Of a stretch of DNA of 5,497 nucleotides, positions 1-5,497 are shown in pieces. The stretch is from Altererythrobacter sp. (GTDB lineage Bacteria > Pseudomonadota > Alphaproteobacteria > Sphingomonadales > Sphingomonadaceae). The stretch is taken from contig JALZVZ010000123.1 in NCBI GenBank assembly GCA_023299945.1, positions 1 through 5,497 on the forward strand, given 5' to 3'. The notes under the pieces were generated by a model. It did no database searches and was not told the origin of the DNA. It saw nothing but the letters and a program-made list of their open reading frames with translations. A program made the position numbers and the translations under genes. Positions within the stretch are counted from its first letter, which is position 1. Each line of letters starts with the position of its first letter.

Positions 1-360
1 CCAGAGGCTATTATCGTCCTTCAGTCCACGCGGCATAGAGGCGGTGTCGCCATTACCACTGATGCGATCCAAAATCACAGATCAGTCTTTGATATTGATA
101 ATTCACCTCTGGTATCCTTGGCGATTTGGCGAATTGGCCTTGTTGGAAAGGCGCGTTTGGGTCCGATATGGCTGCGAGAACAAGCGGCAGGGAGCGAGGC
201 TGGTATTGGTATGGCCAAATTTTTCAAACCTCAATTTGAACGGCTATTAGCGCAATATGATTTTGACATGCTCATGCCGGGGCACGGCTGGCCTATTCAT
301 CGGGATACTAAAGCGGCAATTCAATCCAGCGTGGATGCGCAATTGTCTAACTATGAATAG
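1..360 (+). CDS. Metallo-beta-lactamase-fold hydrolase, C-terminal part (5' end outside window)
   Basis: Frame 1 is open from the first base to a TAG at 358-360, giving 119 residues, so the gene begins upstream of the window. Two metal-site signatures of the metallo-beta-lactamase fold are visible. The first is GGVAITTDAIQN (residues 14-25), where Asp21 corresponds to the bridging metal-ligand Asp. The second is the late ligand motif MPGHGWPI (residues 92-99), where His95 is the expected last metal ligand. Between them, FFKPQFERLLAQYDFD is typical of the helix before that histidine. The N-terminal HxHxDH motif would lie outside the window, so the substrate cannot be assigned; members hydrolyse thioesters, lactones and other esters. 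The internal TTG at 118 is not the start, because homologous-looking sequence continues upstream of it. The stop is followed at once by a second stop (TAA 361-363), and the same frame then stays open; see the next entry. Confidence 0.8.
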   Translation, partial: PEAIIVLQSTRHRGGVAITTDAIQNHRSVFDIDNSPLVSLAIWRIGLVGKARLGPIWLREQAAGSEAGIGMAKFFKPQFERLLAQYDFDMLMPGHGWPIHRDTKAAIQSSVDAQLSNYE

Positions 361-363
361 TAA

Positions 364-459
364 TATTGTCGCTCCACGCTCGGCGATGCGCTGGTGGCCG
401 CAGCGATTGCCCATTTGGCAAGATTAGAAGAATTTGGAAGGTGCCTAAGTGTCCGATGA
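364..459 (+). other. Coding-like stretch in frame with the upstream hydrolase, after tandem stops
   Basis: After TAG-TAA at 358-363 the same frame reads on for 31 codons to a TGA at 457-459. It encodes an alanine/leucine-rich, helix-like stretch (STLGDALVAAAIAHLARLEE). It has no start codon of its own near the beginning. It looks more like the end of a protein than random intergenic DNA, so it may be a remnant of the hydrolase's former C-terminus or of another deleted gene. It contains the ribosome-binding site of the glutaminase and overlaps its first codons. This is weak evidence based only on composition. Confidence 0.22.
436..441 (+). promoter_or_regulatory. Ribosome-binding site of glutaminase
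   Basis: GGAAGG lies 7 nt before the GTG at 449. It supports the GTG as the true start of the glutaminase gene, even though the codon is not ATG. Confidence 0.6.
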
Positions 460-1378
460 AATCCAACAACATGTCGACAAGGCTTATGCTTATGCAAAGA
501 CCTTCTGCGATGAAGGGCACGTGGCCGACTACATCCCAGCTTTAGCTGAGGTCGATCCTTTAAAATTCGGGATGGCCGTTGCATTGCCAAACGGTGATTA
601 TTGCTGTGCCGGTGACGGAGATGAAGCATTTTCGATACAGTCTGTTTCTAAAGTCTTTACATTGGCGCTGGCCCTGAAATGCCTTGATGATACGATATGG
701 GATGCGGTTGGAAGGGAACCTTCGGGAAGTTCCTTCAACTCAATAGTCCAATTGGAAACGGAATGCGGCAAGCCGCGGAACCCTCTCATCAATGCAGGCG
801 CAATCGCTACAACTGATCGATTGATAAACGGTGGCTCGGCAGAGGATGTTGTCGCGCAAATTCTGACATTCATGCAGCAACGCGCCGCTGATCCGACTGT
901 TTACATTGATGACCGTGTCGCAACTTCAGAAGCAGGTTCGGGAGCGAGAAACCGTAGCTTGGCGCATTTTATGTCGGCGTTTGGCAATTTGAAACATCCA
1001 GTCGAAACCAGCCTGAGTGCTTATTTTTGTCAATGCGCGCTTGCCATGTCTTGCCGTCAATTGGCGCGAGCTGGCTTATTCTTAGCATTTGGTGGAAAGG
1101 ACCCTGTTTCGGGCGAACGCGTCATTTCCGCTGAACATTGTCGGCAAATCAACGCGGTTATGCTGGCATGTGGGCATTATGATAATTCGGGTGAATTTGC
1201 TTTCAGAGTGGGAATGCCAGGGAAAAGCGGTGTCGGTGGCGGCATATTGACAATCGCGCCAGGGCGCGGTGCAATCGCAGTTTGGTCACCGGGTTTAAAT
1301 CAAGCCGGAACCTCATTTGTAGGCTCCATCGCTTTGGAGCATTTCACTCGCGCGATCGGATGGTCTATCTTTGAGTAA
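449..1378 (+). CDS. glsA: Glutaminase (L-glutamine amidohydrolase, serine-dependent GlsA family)
   Basis: Predicted cytoplasmic enzyme that hydrolyses L-glutamine to L-glutamate and ammonia. The 309 residues match the usual length of about 305-310 for the bacterial GlsA/YbaS/YneH family, which has a beta-lactamase-like fold. Visible family marks are the SVSK box (residues 65-68; Ser65 and Lys68 form the Ser-x-x-Lys catalytic pair), the block KPRNPLINAGAI (108-119), the Tyr-containing stretch YFCQCALAMS (192-201), and the glycine-rich segment GMPGKSGVGGGI (255-266) near the C-terminus. The start is GTG 449, preceded by GGAAGG at good spacing; the protein then begins with a normal family N-terminus. 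It follows the hydrolase by 88 bp and precedes the cation transporter by 83 bp on the same strand. In some enterobacteria this family feeds glutamine-dependent acid resistance, but no partner antiporter is seen here. No lesions are visible. Confidence 0.95.
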   Translation: MSDEIQQHVDKAYAYAKTFCDEGHVADYIPALAEVDPLKFGMAVALPNGDYCCAGDGDEAFSIQSVSKVFTLALALKCLDDTIWDAVGREPSGSSFNSIVQLETECGKPRNPLINAGAIATTDRLINGGSAEDVVAQILTFMQQRAADPTVYIDDRVATSEAGSGARNRSLAHFMSAFGNLKHPVETSLSAYFCQCALAMSCRQLARAGLFLAFGGKDPVSGERVISAEHCRQINAVMLACGHYDNSGEFAFRVGMPGKSGVGGGILTIAPGRGAIAVWSPGLNQAGTSFVGSIALEHFTRAIGWSIFE

Positions 1379-1410
1379 GCATTCCGATTTCCATCGGTTG
1401 AAAAGTGGCT

Positions 1411-1439
1411 TTGGATCGGCAATCTTGTCGTTGATCCAA
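1411..1439 (+). repeat. Inverted repeat between glutaminase and transporter genes
   Basis: TTGGATC (1411-1417) and GATCCAA (1433-1439) form a perfect 7-bp stem around a 15-nt loop. A second, weaker hairpin (CCGAT/ATCGG, 1384-1397) lies just after the glutaminase stop. Neither is GC-rich or followed by a T-run, so neither is a convincing intrinsic terminator. They could be weak attenuating or protein-binding structures, or chance. Confidence 0.3.
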
Positions 1440-1461
1440 TTGTACAGATAGTGAGATTGAT

Positions 1462-2469
1462 TTGGAAAACGATGACCCAAAAGAATTGAGATCATTGGCG
1501 GATCATGGCGGATTATTGTATTCCGCCTGTATCGGCACAGATGGTACGAACATGCCAATCGACATCACCAAGCTACCTGAACACCGCGCTGACAAGCATT
1601 TTTATTGGCTGCATATGTGTGCCTCGCACCAAGATACCAGAGCGTATTTAGAGCAGCATACAAAGATTGATGATCTCGTGATTGATGCCTTGTTGGCGGA
1701 TGAAACGCGTCCACGTACTTTGGGTCGTGAAGAGGGAACATTATTGGTACTGCGAGCCATGAATTTCATGCCTGACTGCAAAGCGGAAGATATGATTTCG
1801 CTGCGTTTGTGGGTGGAACCGGGGCTGGTTCTGACAACCCGATATCGCGATGTGTTGGCCATAGAAGATCTTAAGTCCATGATTGCCGATGATGTTGCGC
1901 CATGTCGGGTCGGTAAATTTGTCACAGCCATCACTGACCGCGTTTATTCGCGTATGGAGCCCGTTCTTGAAGATCTGGAGGATCGTACCGCCAGGTTGGA
2001 AGAACACATCGCGAAAGAGGAAATTGAAGGTGTCGCCAATAATGCGTCCCCTTTACGTATCAAGGCTACGATTTTGCGAAGGCACATCGTGCCTCAACAT
2101 GCCGCACTGGCGAATTTAATTCGTATAAAACCGCTGTGGCTTAAGGAAGAAGATGTCGAACAATTGTTGGAAAGCGAGGATCAGATCACGCGATATGTAG
2201 AAAGTTTGAATGATATTCGTGATCGCTTGATCATCTTGAATGACGAAATCGCGCGTCAAAATGACCAGCAAATGTCGGAAACAAACTATCTATTTGCTTT
2301 GGCGGCCACCATTTTTCTTCCTCTGACGTTCTTAACGGGGCTGCTGGGAGTAAACGTGGCCGGAATACCGGGTATGGAAAATGAAGCCGCTTTTCCGGTT
2401 TTGGTCTCACTCTGTGTAGTCGCTGTAGCAATCCAAGTTGCTTACTTCCGTAAGAAGGGCTGGTTCTAG
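1462..2469 (+). CDS. zntB: CorA-family divalent cation transporter, ZntB-like
   Basis: Inner-membrane transporter of the CorA/ZntB (2-TM-GxN) family. The 335 residues are close to the usual ZntB length of about 327. The order is an N-terminal cytoplasmic alpha/beta domain (about 1-160), a long charged helical region (about 160-270, the stalk helices that line the pore), TM1 (about 276-295), the signature GVN at 296-298 within TGLLGVNVAGIPG, a short loop, TM2 (about 309-328), and a basic tail ending KKGWF. GVNVAGIPG resembles ZntB (GVNLGGIPG) more than the GMN of Mg-transporting CorA. The family works as a homopentamer; ZntB moves Zn2+, but specificity here is inferred. The start is taken as TTG 1462, because a TGA lies in frame at 1432-1434 and no ATG or GTG falls between. 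The upstream GTGAG (1451-1455) is only a weak ribosome-binding site, so the exact start is uncertain. Confidence 0.9.
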   Translation: MENDDPKELRSLADHGGLLYSACIGTDGTNMPIDITKLPEHRADKHFYWLHMCASHQDTRAYLEQHTKIDDLVIDALLADETRPRTLGREEGTLLVLRAMNFMPDCKAEDMISLRLWVEPGLVLTTRYRDVLAIEDLKSMIADDVAPCRVGKFVTAITDRVYSRMEPVLEDLEDRTARLEEHIAKEEIEGVANNASPLRIKATILRRHIVPQHAALANLIRIKPLWLKEEDVEQLLESEDQITRYVESLNDIRDRLIILNDEIARQNDQQMSETNYLFALAATIFLPLTFLTGLLGVNVAGIPGMENEAAFPVLVSLCVVAVAIQVAYFRKKGWF

Positions 2470-2497
2470 TCTGGTGAGGGAGTGCGGAACCTGCCAA

Positions 2498-2525
2498 GTT
2501 CTTGTCAAAGCAAATGCACCTAATT
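2498..2525 (+). repeat. Left terminal repeat of deleted IS6-family copy
   Basis: TGTCAAAGCAAATGCACCTAATT at 2503-2525 differs at one base from 4791-4813 of the second copy. The first five bases (GTTCT) differ at three positions from the other left end (GGTGC), which suggests the tip of this end has decayed. Confidence 0.8.
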
Positions 2526-2557
2526 GAAAATCGACGTCAGTTGGGTGGGGCAGGGCG

Positions 2558-2725
2558 ATGCCCAGACCCAAGAAACCAGCCAGTCCGTTCCGATATTTCA
2601 ATTCTTCGCCTGAGATTATCCGCCTGGTCATGATGATGTATGTCCGCTTCTCGCTTTCGCTTAACCACTTCAACTCACAGCGCCACCTTGTCGACACTTC
2701 GGTCGATTTTTGGCTAGAATGTTAG
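2558..2725 (+). pseudogene. Mini-transposase: N- and C-terminal ends of IS6-family transposase joined in frame
   Basis: ATG 2558 opens a 55-codon frame ending at TAG 2723-2725, behind a G-rich leader (GGTGGGGCAGGG) that could serve as a ribosome-binding site. Residues 1-35 (MPRPKKPASPFRYFNSSPE, then IIRLVMMMYVRFSLSL) are the normal N-terminus of this IS6 subgroup. Residue 36 onward (NHFNSQRHLVD) is the C-terminal motif of the same family. The join skips 172 codons, a multiple of three, and removes the whole DDE catalytic core. It cannot transpose DNA. If translated it would keep part of the N-terminal region only. The last ten residues (TSVDFWLEC) are not ones I recognise as the usual family end. 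It is most likely a decay product. Confidence 0.75.
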
Positions 2726-2758
2726 TGGTTCATAAAGTGAACATCATTGGATTTCACG

Positions 2759-2780
2759 GTCCATTTGCTTTGACAGTACC
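2759..2780 (-). repeat. Right terminal inverted repeat of deleted IS6-family copy
   Basis: Read on the - strand this is GGTACTGTCAAAGCAAATGGAC, sharing TGTCAAAGCAAATG with the left end of the same element and differing by one A/G change within that core from the second copy. It ends 2 bp before the stop codon of the neighbouring hydrolase gene. Confidence 0.78.
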
Positions 2781-2782
2781 AC

Positions 2783-3724
2783 TTATTTCGATGGCCGCCT
2801 CTTTTTGGAGACGCTTCGTACAAACGATGCCAGTGCTTTGTTGAATTCATCGGGCCGTGTTGCGAATGGAGAATGCCCTGCTCCCTCAAGAGTGTGAACT
2901 TTCAGATGAGGGGCAGCAGCTCTCAGCGCGGCAAGCCCGCCCTGAGAAACGGAAGGATCTTTGTCTCCATGTATAATCATGACCTCCACTTCCGCTAGAA
3001 GCCCGACGATATCGGTGTTGTCCATTGGATGGCTTTGTAAAGGCCCTCGGACAAAGGGAGGGACCATCAAAGCCAGTTGATGCGCCTTTGTCTCCCACTC
3101 CAAATCCTTGCCCCCTTCGGTCAGAAGCGGGATGAAAAGTTCGGTCGCCTCGCGCTGATTGGCGAAACTGGGTGAACCACGCAGTTCGCGCATGCGGGTG
3201 ATGTTTGCTAGGACGGCTGGGTCGATGCCGCCGTCAGGCGGAAAGAATGGGGTAAAGCCGCCAAGCGCTCCGACCATTACAATCCCTGAAGTTTTGGCCG
3301 TCCCGAATGTCCGCAGATAGTCGGCTGCAACCAAAGAGCCGTAAGACCAGCCGACCAAGGTAGGGCGCTGAAGACCGGTCGCTTCCATGACGCGGGCGAC
3401 ATCTTTCGCCCAGACTTCAGGGTTATCATACGCCGATGTCTCGCTCGGTTTGCCGGAAAAAGCGTGACCACGCAGATCAAAAGCGACGATCCGAAACTCT
3501 TCTGCAAGCTCTGATTCCAGTTGCTTGGAGAAACTGCTCGCTCCCATGCTCAGGCCATGGAGGAACAGAATTTCAGGGCCATCGGGATTGCCGGTTGTTG
3601 TCACAGCCAACGGGACCCCGCCTTCACCTTCGACGTAGAACGATTTGGCCAATACGGCGGGACTGACGAGGAATGGCAGCGCAATCAGGATGGCAGCGCA
3701 GATATTTTTGACAAAGATGTTCAT
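2783..3724 (-). CDS. Exported alpha/beta hydrolase
   Basis: A 313-residue alpha/beta-hydrolase-fold enzyme with a predicted Sec signal peptide: Lys6, a hydrophobic core at about 8-22, and a likely cut after VLA (residue 26). It would therefore act in the periplasm or outside the cell. Fold marks in order are the oxyanion-hole motif FLHGLSMG (54-61), DLRGHAFSGKP (83-93), the nucleophile elbow GWSYGS (125-130, Ser127), the acid in IIHGDKDPSV (250-259, probably Asp256 or Asp254), and the catalytic His284 in GAGHSPF. A cap region lies between about 160 and 235. The triad is complete and the length normal. The substrate is not predictable; relatives include esterases, haloperoxidase-like and lactone-cleaving enzymes. 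The start ATG (3722-3724) has AGAGG 5 nt upstream. It diverges from the lipoprotein gene across about 197 bp. Its stop codon lies 2 bp from the end of the deleted IS copy, so the basic tail (SKKRRPSK) may have been altered by the insertion. Confidence 0.9.
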   Translation of the reverse strand: MNIFVKNICAAILIALPFLVSPAVLAKSFYVEGEGGVPLAVTTTGNPDGPEILFLHGLSMGASSFSKQLESELAEEFRIVAFDLRGHAFSGKPSETSAYDNPEVWAKDVARVMEATGLQRPTLVGWSYGSLVAADYLRTFGTAKTSGIVMVGALGGFTPFFPPDGGIDPAVLANITRMRELRGSPSFANQREATELFIPLLTEGGKDLEWETKAHQLALMVPPFVRGPLQSHPMDNTDIVGLLAEVEVMIIHGDKDPSVSQGGLAALRAAAPHLKVHTLEGAGHSPFATRPDEFNKALASFVRSVSKKRRPSK

Positions 3725-3812
3725 GGGGGCCTCTCACACGCGATCTTGCTAAGACAGTGACTGGCTATCGCATTCTAACCAGGCTTCTCGTCCAAATGTT
3801 TCTTTCTATGTG

Positions 3813-3843
3813 ATGATAGCTATTTTGGATTTGAGTCTGACAA
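3813..3843 (-). promoter_or_regulatory. Possible sigma70-type promoter for the alpha/beta hydrolase
   Basis: Read on the - strand, TTGTCA (3838-3843, 5/6 to the -35 consensus) is followed after a long 19-nt spacer by TATCAT (3813-3818, 5/6 to the -10). It sits about 90 bp upstream of the hydrolase ATG. The spacer is non-ideal, so this is a weak call. No comparable pair was found for the lipoprotein gene; GATAAT near 3869-3874 lacks a -35 partner. Confidence 0.22.
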
Positions 3844-3910
3844 GAATAAGGTAACTGTTTGCCTCTGAGATAATGGGCCGATCACAAAGCGCAGTCGATC
3901 TGGCTGTTGA

Positions 3911-3915
3911 AGGAG
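3911..3915 (+). promoter_or_regulatory. Ribosome-binding site of lipoprotein gene
   Basis: AGGAG lies 6 nt before ATG 3922 and decides the start. The in-frame TTG at 3907 lies upstream of this site and is unlikely to be used. Confidence 0.7.
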
Positions 3916-3921
3916 CTTAAC

Positions 3922-4815
3922 ATGAAAAGACCATCAACCTTTGCGCGCCGACCGATTGTCACTGTGCTAACCGCAGCGGTGGTTTTGTCTGGCTGCGCTA
4001 CAGGGCCGCTAGCACCGGCTGTGCAAGCCCAAGCAAGTTCTGAAGCGGCGAGGCCCAGTGGCCCACCTGAAACTGTATTGCCGCCCACTTCGACATTGCT
4101 GCGCCATTATCAAGGAACCACTGTTTGCACAGCGCCAGATGGGAGCCATTGCGGAACCGATTATTGGAGTATGTATCGCCACCAGGATGGCTCACGGGTA
4201 ATCCATGTCGCTTCAGAGACGGCGCGCGCCGGTGAAGTGCGACATGCCAGTATTGTCATCGAAGCCGATGGCATGGTTGGCGAAGCTTTCATGCATAATC
4301 GTTCGCCTTCGCAAGCGTTGGGCTCTTCCTATGTCATTCAGACTGACGAAGGCGTGGAACAGGCGATCTATAATAACGTCGGGTTCGGCACACCGGGCGG
4401 CATCGAGCAATCTAAAGTCGCATCGGGCAGTCCTCGCAAGGCGCGCTCAATTGGCGTCGGGCCGGCGGCCAGTGATGGGATTCACTTTTTCAATGTCCGG
4501 CCCGAAGAGGGCGAGGGGCAAGATCATCAAGTGTTCTGGATGGGTGGCAGTTTTAGCGGATCAATGGCCGGTGTTTTCCGTTCAACAACATACACTTCGA
4601 TGGGCGAGGAGGCTATCACGATGCCTCAAGGCTATGACATTCCAACCGATCATTACAAGATGGCCAGCGGGTCAGAAGTCTGGTTGACTAAGGATAGCCG
4701 CATTGTTGTTCGCGCGGACGTTCGGTTCGGGCCGGGTCCAGCAATGCGTTATGAGTTGAAGGACCTGAAGGTTACTGCACTCAACGGTGCTGTCAAAGCG
4801 AATGCACCTAATTAA
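3922..4815 (+). CDS. Predicted lipoprotein of unknown function, 3' end supplied by an IS element
   Basis: A 297-residue protein from ATG 3922 (AGGAG 6 nt upstream). The N-terminus is a lipoprotein signal: basic MKRPSTFARRP, a hydrophobic core, then the lipobox LSGC with Cys25 as the lipidated residue. Next comes a Pro/Ala/Ser-rich linker (about 26-57). The rest is a soluble, probably beta-rich domain rich in Gly, Ser and aromatic residues. It has a Cys69/Cys77 pair in TVCTAPDGSHCGTDYW that could form a disulphide in the periplasm. I do not recognise the family. The last nine residues (GAVKANAPN) and the TAA stop are encoded by the left terminal repeat of the IS6-family copy that begins at 4786. 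The native C-terminus after residue 288 has therefore been replaced, and it is unknown how much was lost. It is divergent from the exported alpha/beta hydrolase; both products are predicted to leave the cytoplasm, so a shared envelope role is possible but unproven. Confidence 0.8.
   Translation: MKRPSTFARRPIVTVLTAAVVLSGCATGPLAPAVQAQASSEAARPSGPPETVLPPTSTLLRHYQGTTVCTAPDGSHCGTDYWSMYRHQDGSRVIHVASETARAGEVRHASIVIEADGMVGEAFMHNRSPSQALGSSYVIQTDEGVEQAIYNNVGFGTPGGIEQSKVASGSPRKARSIGVGPAASDGIHFFNVRPEEGEGQDHQVFWMGGSFSGSMAGVFRSTTYTSMGEEAITMPQGYDIPTDHYKMASGSEVWLTKDSRIVVRADVRFGPGPAMRYELKDLKVTALNGAVKANAPN
4786..4813 (+). repeat. Left terminal repeat of second IS6-family copy
   Basis: GGTGC followed by TGTCAAAGCGAATGCACCTAATT. 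The 23-nt part at 4791-4813 matches 2503-2525 at 22 positions. It is translated as the last residues of the lipoprotein. Confidence 0.83.
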
Positions 4816-4846
4816 AGATTGAGGCTCATTAGCTAGGGCAGGATTT

Positions 4847-5497
4847 GTGCCCAGACTCAAAAATCAAGTAGTCCGTTTCGCTGTTTCAATTCGTCGTCCG
4901 AACTTATTCGGCTTTTAGTGATGATGTATGTGCGGTTCCTGCTGAGTTTGCGGAACTTTGAAGATCTTCTGTTCGAGCGGAGGATTGGCGTCTGCCATGA
5001 GACAGTGCGGCTTTGCTGGAACCGGTTCGGCCCGCTGTTTGCTGCAGATATCAAGCGGCAGCGGATAAGCCGGATGCGCGGCTTTCGAGACTGCTGCTGG
5101 CATGTCGACGAAGTGTTCGTAAAGATCAATGGCGAGACTCATTATCTGTGGCGTGCGGTGGATCACGAAGGTGGAATTCTAGAGAGCTATGTAACGAAAA
5201 AGCGGGATAAAAAGGCTGCTTTGAAGTTCCTGCGCAAGGGGCTACGTCGTCACGTACCAGCGGAGAAAATCGTGCCCGATGGTCTGAAATCCTATCCTGC
5301 AGCGATGCGCTAACTCGGCAACGAAAGCCGTCGCGAAATGGGCAGGCGGAAGAACAACAGAGTTGAGAATTCGTACCTCCCGTTCCGACGCAAAGAACGG
5401 GGCATGCAGCGGTTCCGGCGGATGAAGTGGTTGCAGAAATTTGCCTCAGTTCACGCCAACATCCACAATCACTTCAACTCGCAGCGCCATATAGTCG
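4847..5497 (+). pseudogene. IS6-family DDE transposase, frameshifted and with a nonsense codon
   Basis: By alignment with the first copy, the original start is GTG 4847 (GTGCCCAGACTC against ATGCCCAGACCC). A 1-base deletion within about 4860-4872 then shifts the frame. The rest reads in the frame of 4918: SPFRCFNSSSELIRLL, MMYVRFLLSLRN, FEDLLFERRIGVCHETVRL, RMRGFRDCCWHVDE, YLWRAVDHEGGILESYVTK. A TAA at 5311-5313 stands where the family has Glu (AAMR-stop-LGN, one change from GAA). The same frame then continues as RVENSYLPFRRKER, LQKFASVHANIHNHFNSQRH to the window end. The catalytic acidic codons are all present: Asp at 5107-5109 (WHVDE), Asp at 5278-5280 (PDGLKSY) and Glu at 5365-5367 (RVENS). 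GRRKNNR replaces what I recall as GRWANNR in relatives. The product should be inactive. GTG 4918 could open a 131-residue fragment but is not the native start. Confidence 0.88.

Larger units (their letters stand above)
2498..2780 (+). mobile_element. Internally deleted, non-autonomous IS6-family element (283 bp)
   Basis: The segment has matching ends in inverted orientation. The 14-mer TGTCAAAGCAAATG at 2503-2516 recurs as its reverse complement at 2762-2775, and the outer edges GTTCT/GGTAC follow the GGT-CTGT style of IS6-family ends. The left part aligns with the left part of the second IS copy at 4786 onward, through the end repeat, leader and first transposase codons. The right part carries the C-terminal transposase motif NHFNSQRH, which also occurs at 5467-5490 in the second copy. 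Compared with that copy, about 516 nt (172 codons) including all catalytic residues are missing. No 8-bp target duplication is seen: the flanks are CCTGCCAA (2490-2497) and ACTTATTT (2781-2788). The element therefore probably results from rearrangement rather than a simple insertion. It could be moved only by a transposase acting in trans. Confidence 0.82.
4786..5497 (+). mobile_element. IS6-family insertion sequence, decayed, right end outside window
   Basis: It begins with GGTGCTGTCAAAGCG (4786-4800), a left terminal repeat matching both ends of the deleted copy at 2498-2780. It continues through a leader of about 60 nt into a transposase reading frame, and the window ends in the transposase C-terminal motif NHFNSQRHIV. 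Only the last part and the right repeat should lie beyond 5497. Orientation is the same as the first copy. The insertion point is inside the 3' end of the lipoprotein gene. Confidence 0.88.

Noticed and set aside
598..873. Open frame of 91 codons on the - strand
   Set aside because: It lies wholly inside the glutaminase gene, which has clear family motifs; the reverse frame has none.
1384..1397. Possible terminator hairpin after the glutaminase gene
   Set aside because: The stem is only 5 bp, not GC-rich enough, and not followed by a run of T.
2407..2697. Open frame of 96 codons on the - strand across the deleted IS copy
   Set aside because: It is antisense to the mini-transposase and the transporter end, and the + strand reading matches known transposase motifs.
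2490..2788. 8-bp target-site duplication flanking the deleted IS copy
   Set aside because: The flanks CCTGCCAA and ACTTATTT do not match, so no duplication can be claimed.
3907..3921. TTG 3907 as the start of the lipoprotein
   Set aside because: The ribosome-binding site AGGAG lies downstream of it and is well placed for ATG 3922, which also gives a standard lipoprotein signal.
4205..4687. Open frame of 160 codons on the + strand
   Set aside because: It is an alternative frame inside the lipoprotein gene, rich in Arg, Ser and Trp as expected of an out-of-frame reading, with no recognisable motif. The lipoprotein frame has a signal sequence and a good ribosome-binding site.
4918..5313. A complete 131-residue transposase starting at GTG 4918
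   Set aside because: Homologous coding sequence continues upstream to GTG 4847 and downstream beyond the TAA at 5311, so this is a fragment of a broken gene.

Overview
The window looks like a piece of a bacterial chromosome, most likely alphaproteobacterial. That assignment is an inference from the style of the proteins (the metallo-hydrolase tail and the IS6-type transposases resemble sphingomonad-type sequences as I remember them); no marker gene is present to prove it. Base composition looks intermediate. All coding signals before about position 2470 are ordinary housekeeping or accessory metabolism on the + strand. Everything after it is shaped by two damaged copies of an IS6-family insertion sequence.

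Left part (1-2469, + strand): the C-terminal 119 codons of a metallo-beta-lactamase-fold hydrolase cut by the window edge, a full-length serine-dependent glutaminase (GlsA type), and a CorA/ZntB-type divalent-cation transporter. Gaps between them are 80-90 bp. They could be one transcription unit, but nothing proves co-transcription.

Right part (2498-5497): a 283-bp internally deleted IS6-family copy lies at 2498-2780. It keeps both inverted-repeat ends and carries a 55-codon open frame that joins the first and last parts of a transposase in frame. Next come two divergent genes. One is a secreted or periplasmic alpha/beta hydrolase on the - strand, whose stop codon is 2 bp from the first IS end. 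The other is a predicted lipoprotein of unknown function on the + strand, whose last nine codons and stop codon are made of the inverted repeat of the second IS copy. That second copy starts at 4786 and runs off the window. Its transposase is broken by a 1-base deletion near the start and a nonsense codon, although all three catalytic acidic codons survive.

The two IS copies are in the same orientation and bracket the hydrolase and lipoprotein genes exactly at their 3' ends. This layout suggests an old IS6-type translocatable unit or pseudo-compound transposon, now immobilised by decay. No RNA gene, CRISPR array, phage gene or clearly new multi-gene system was seen. The most notable items are the in-frame mini-transposase element and the IS-derived C-terminus of the lipoprotein.
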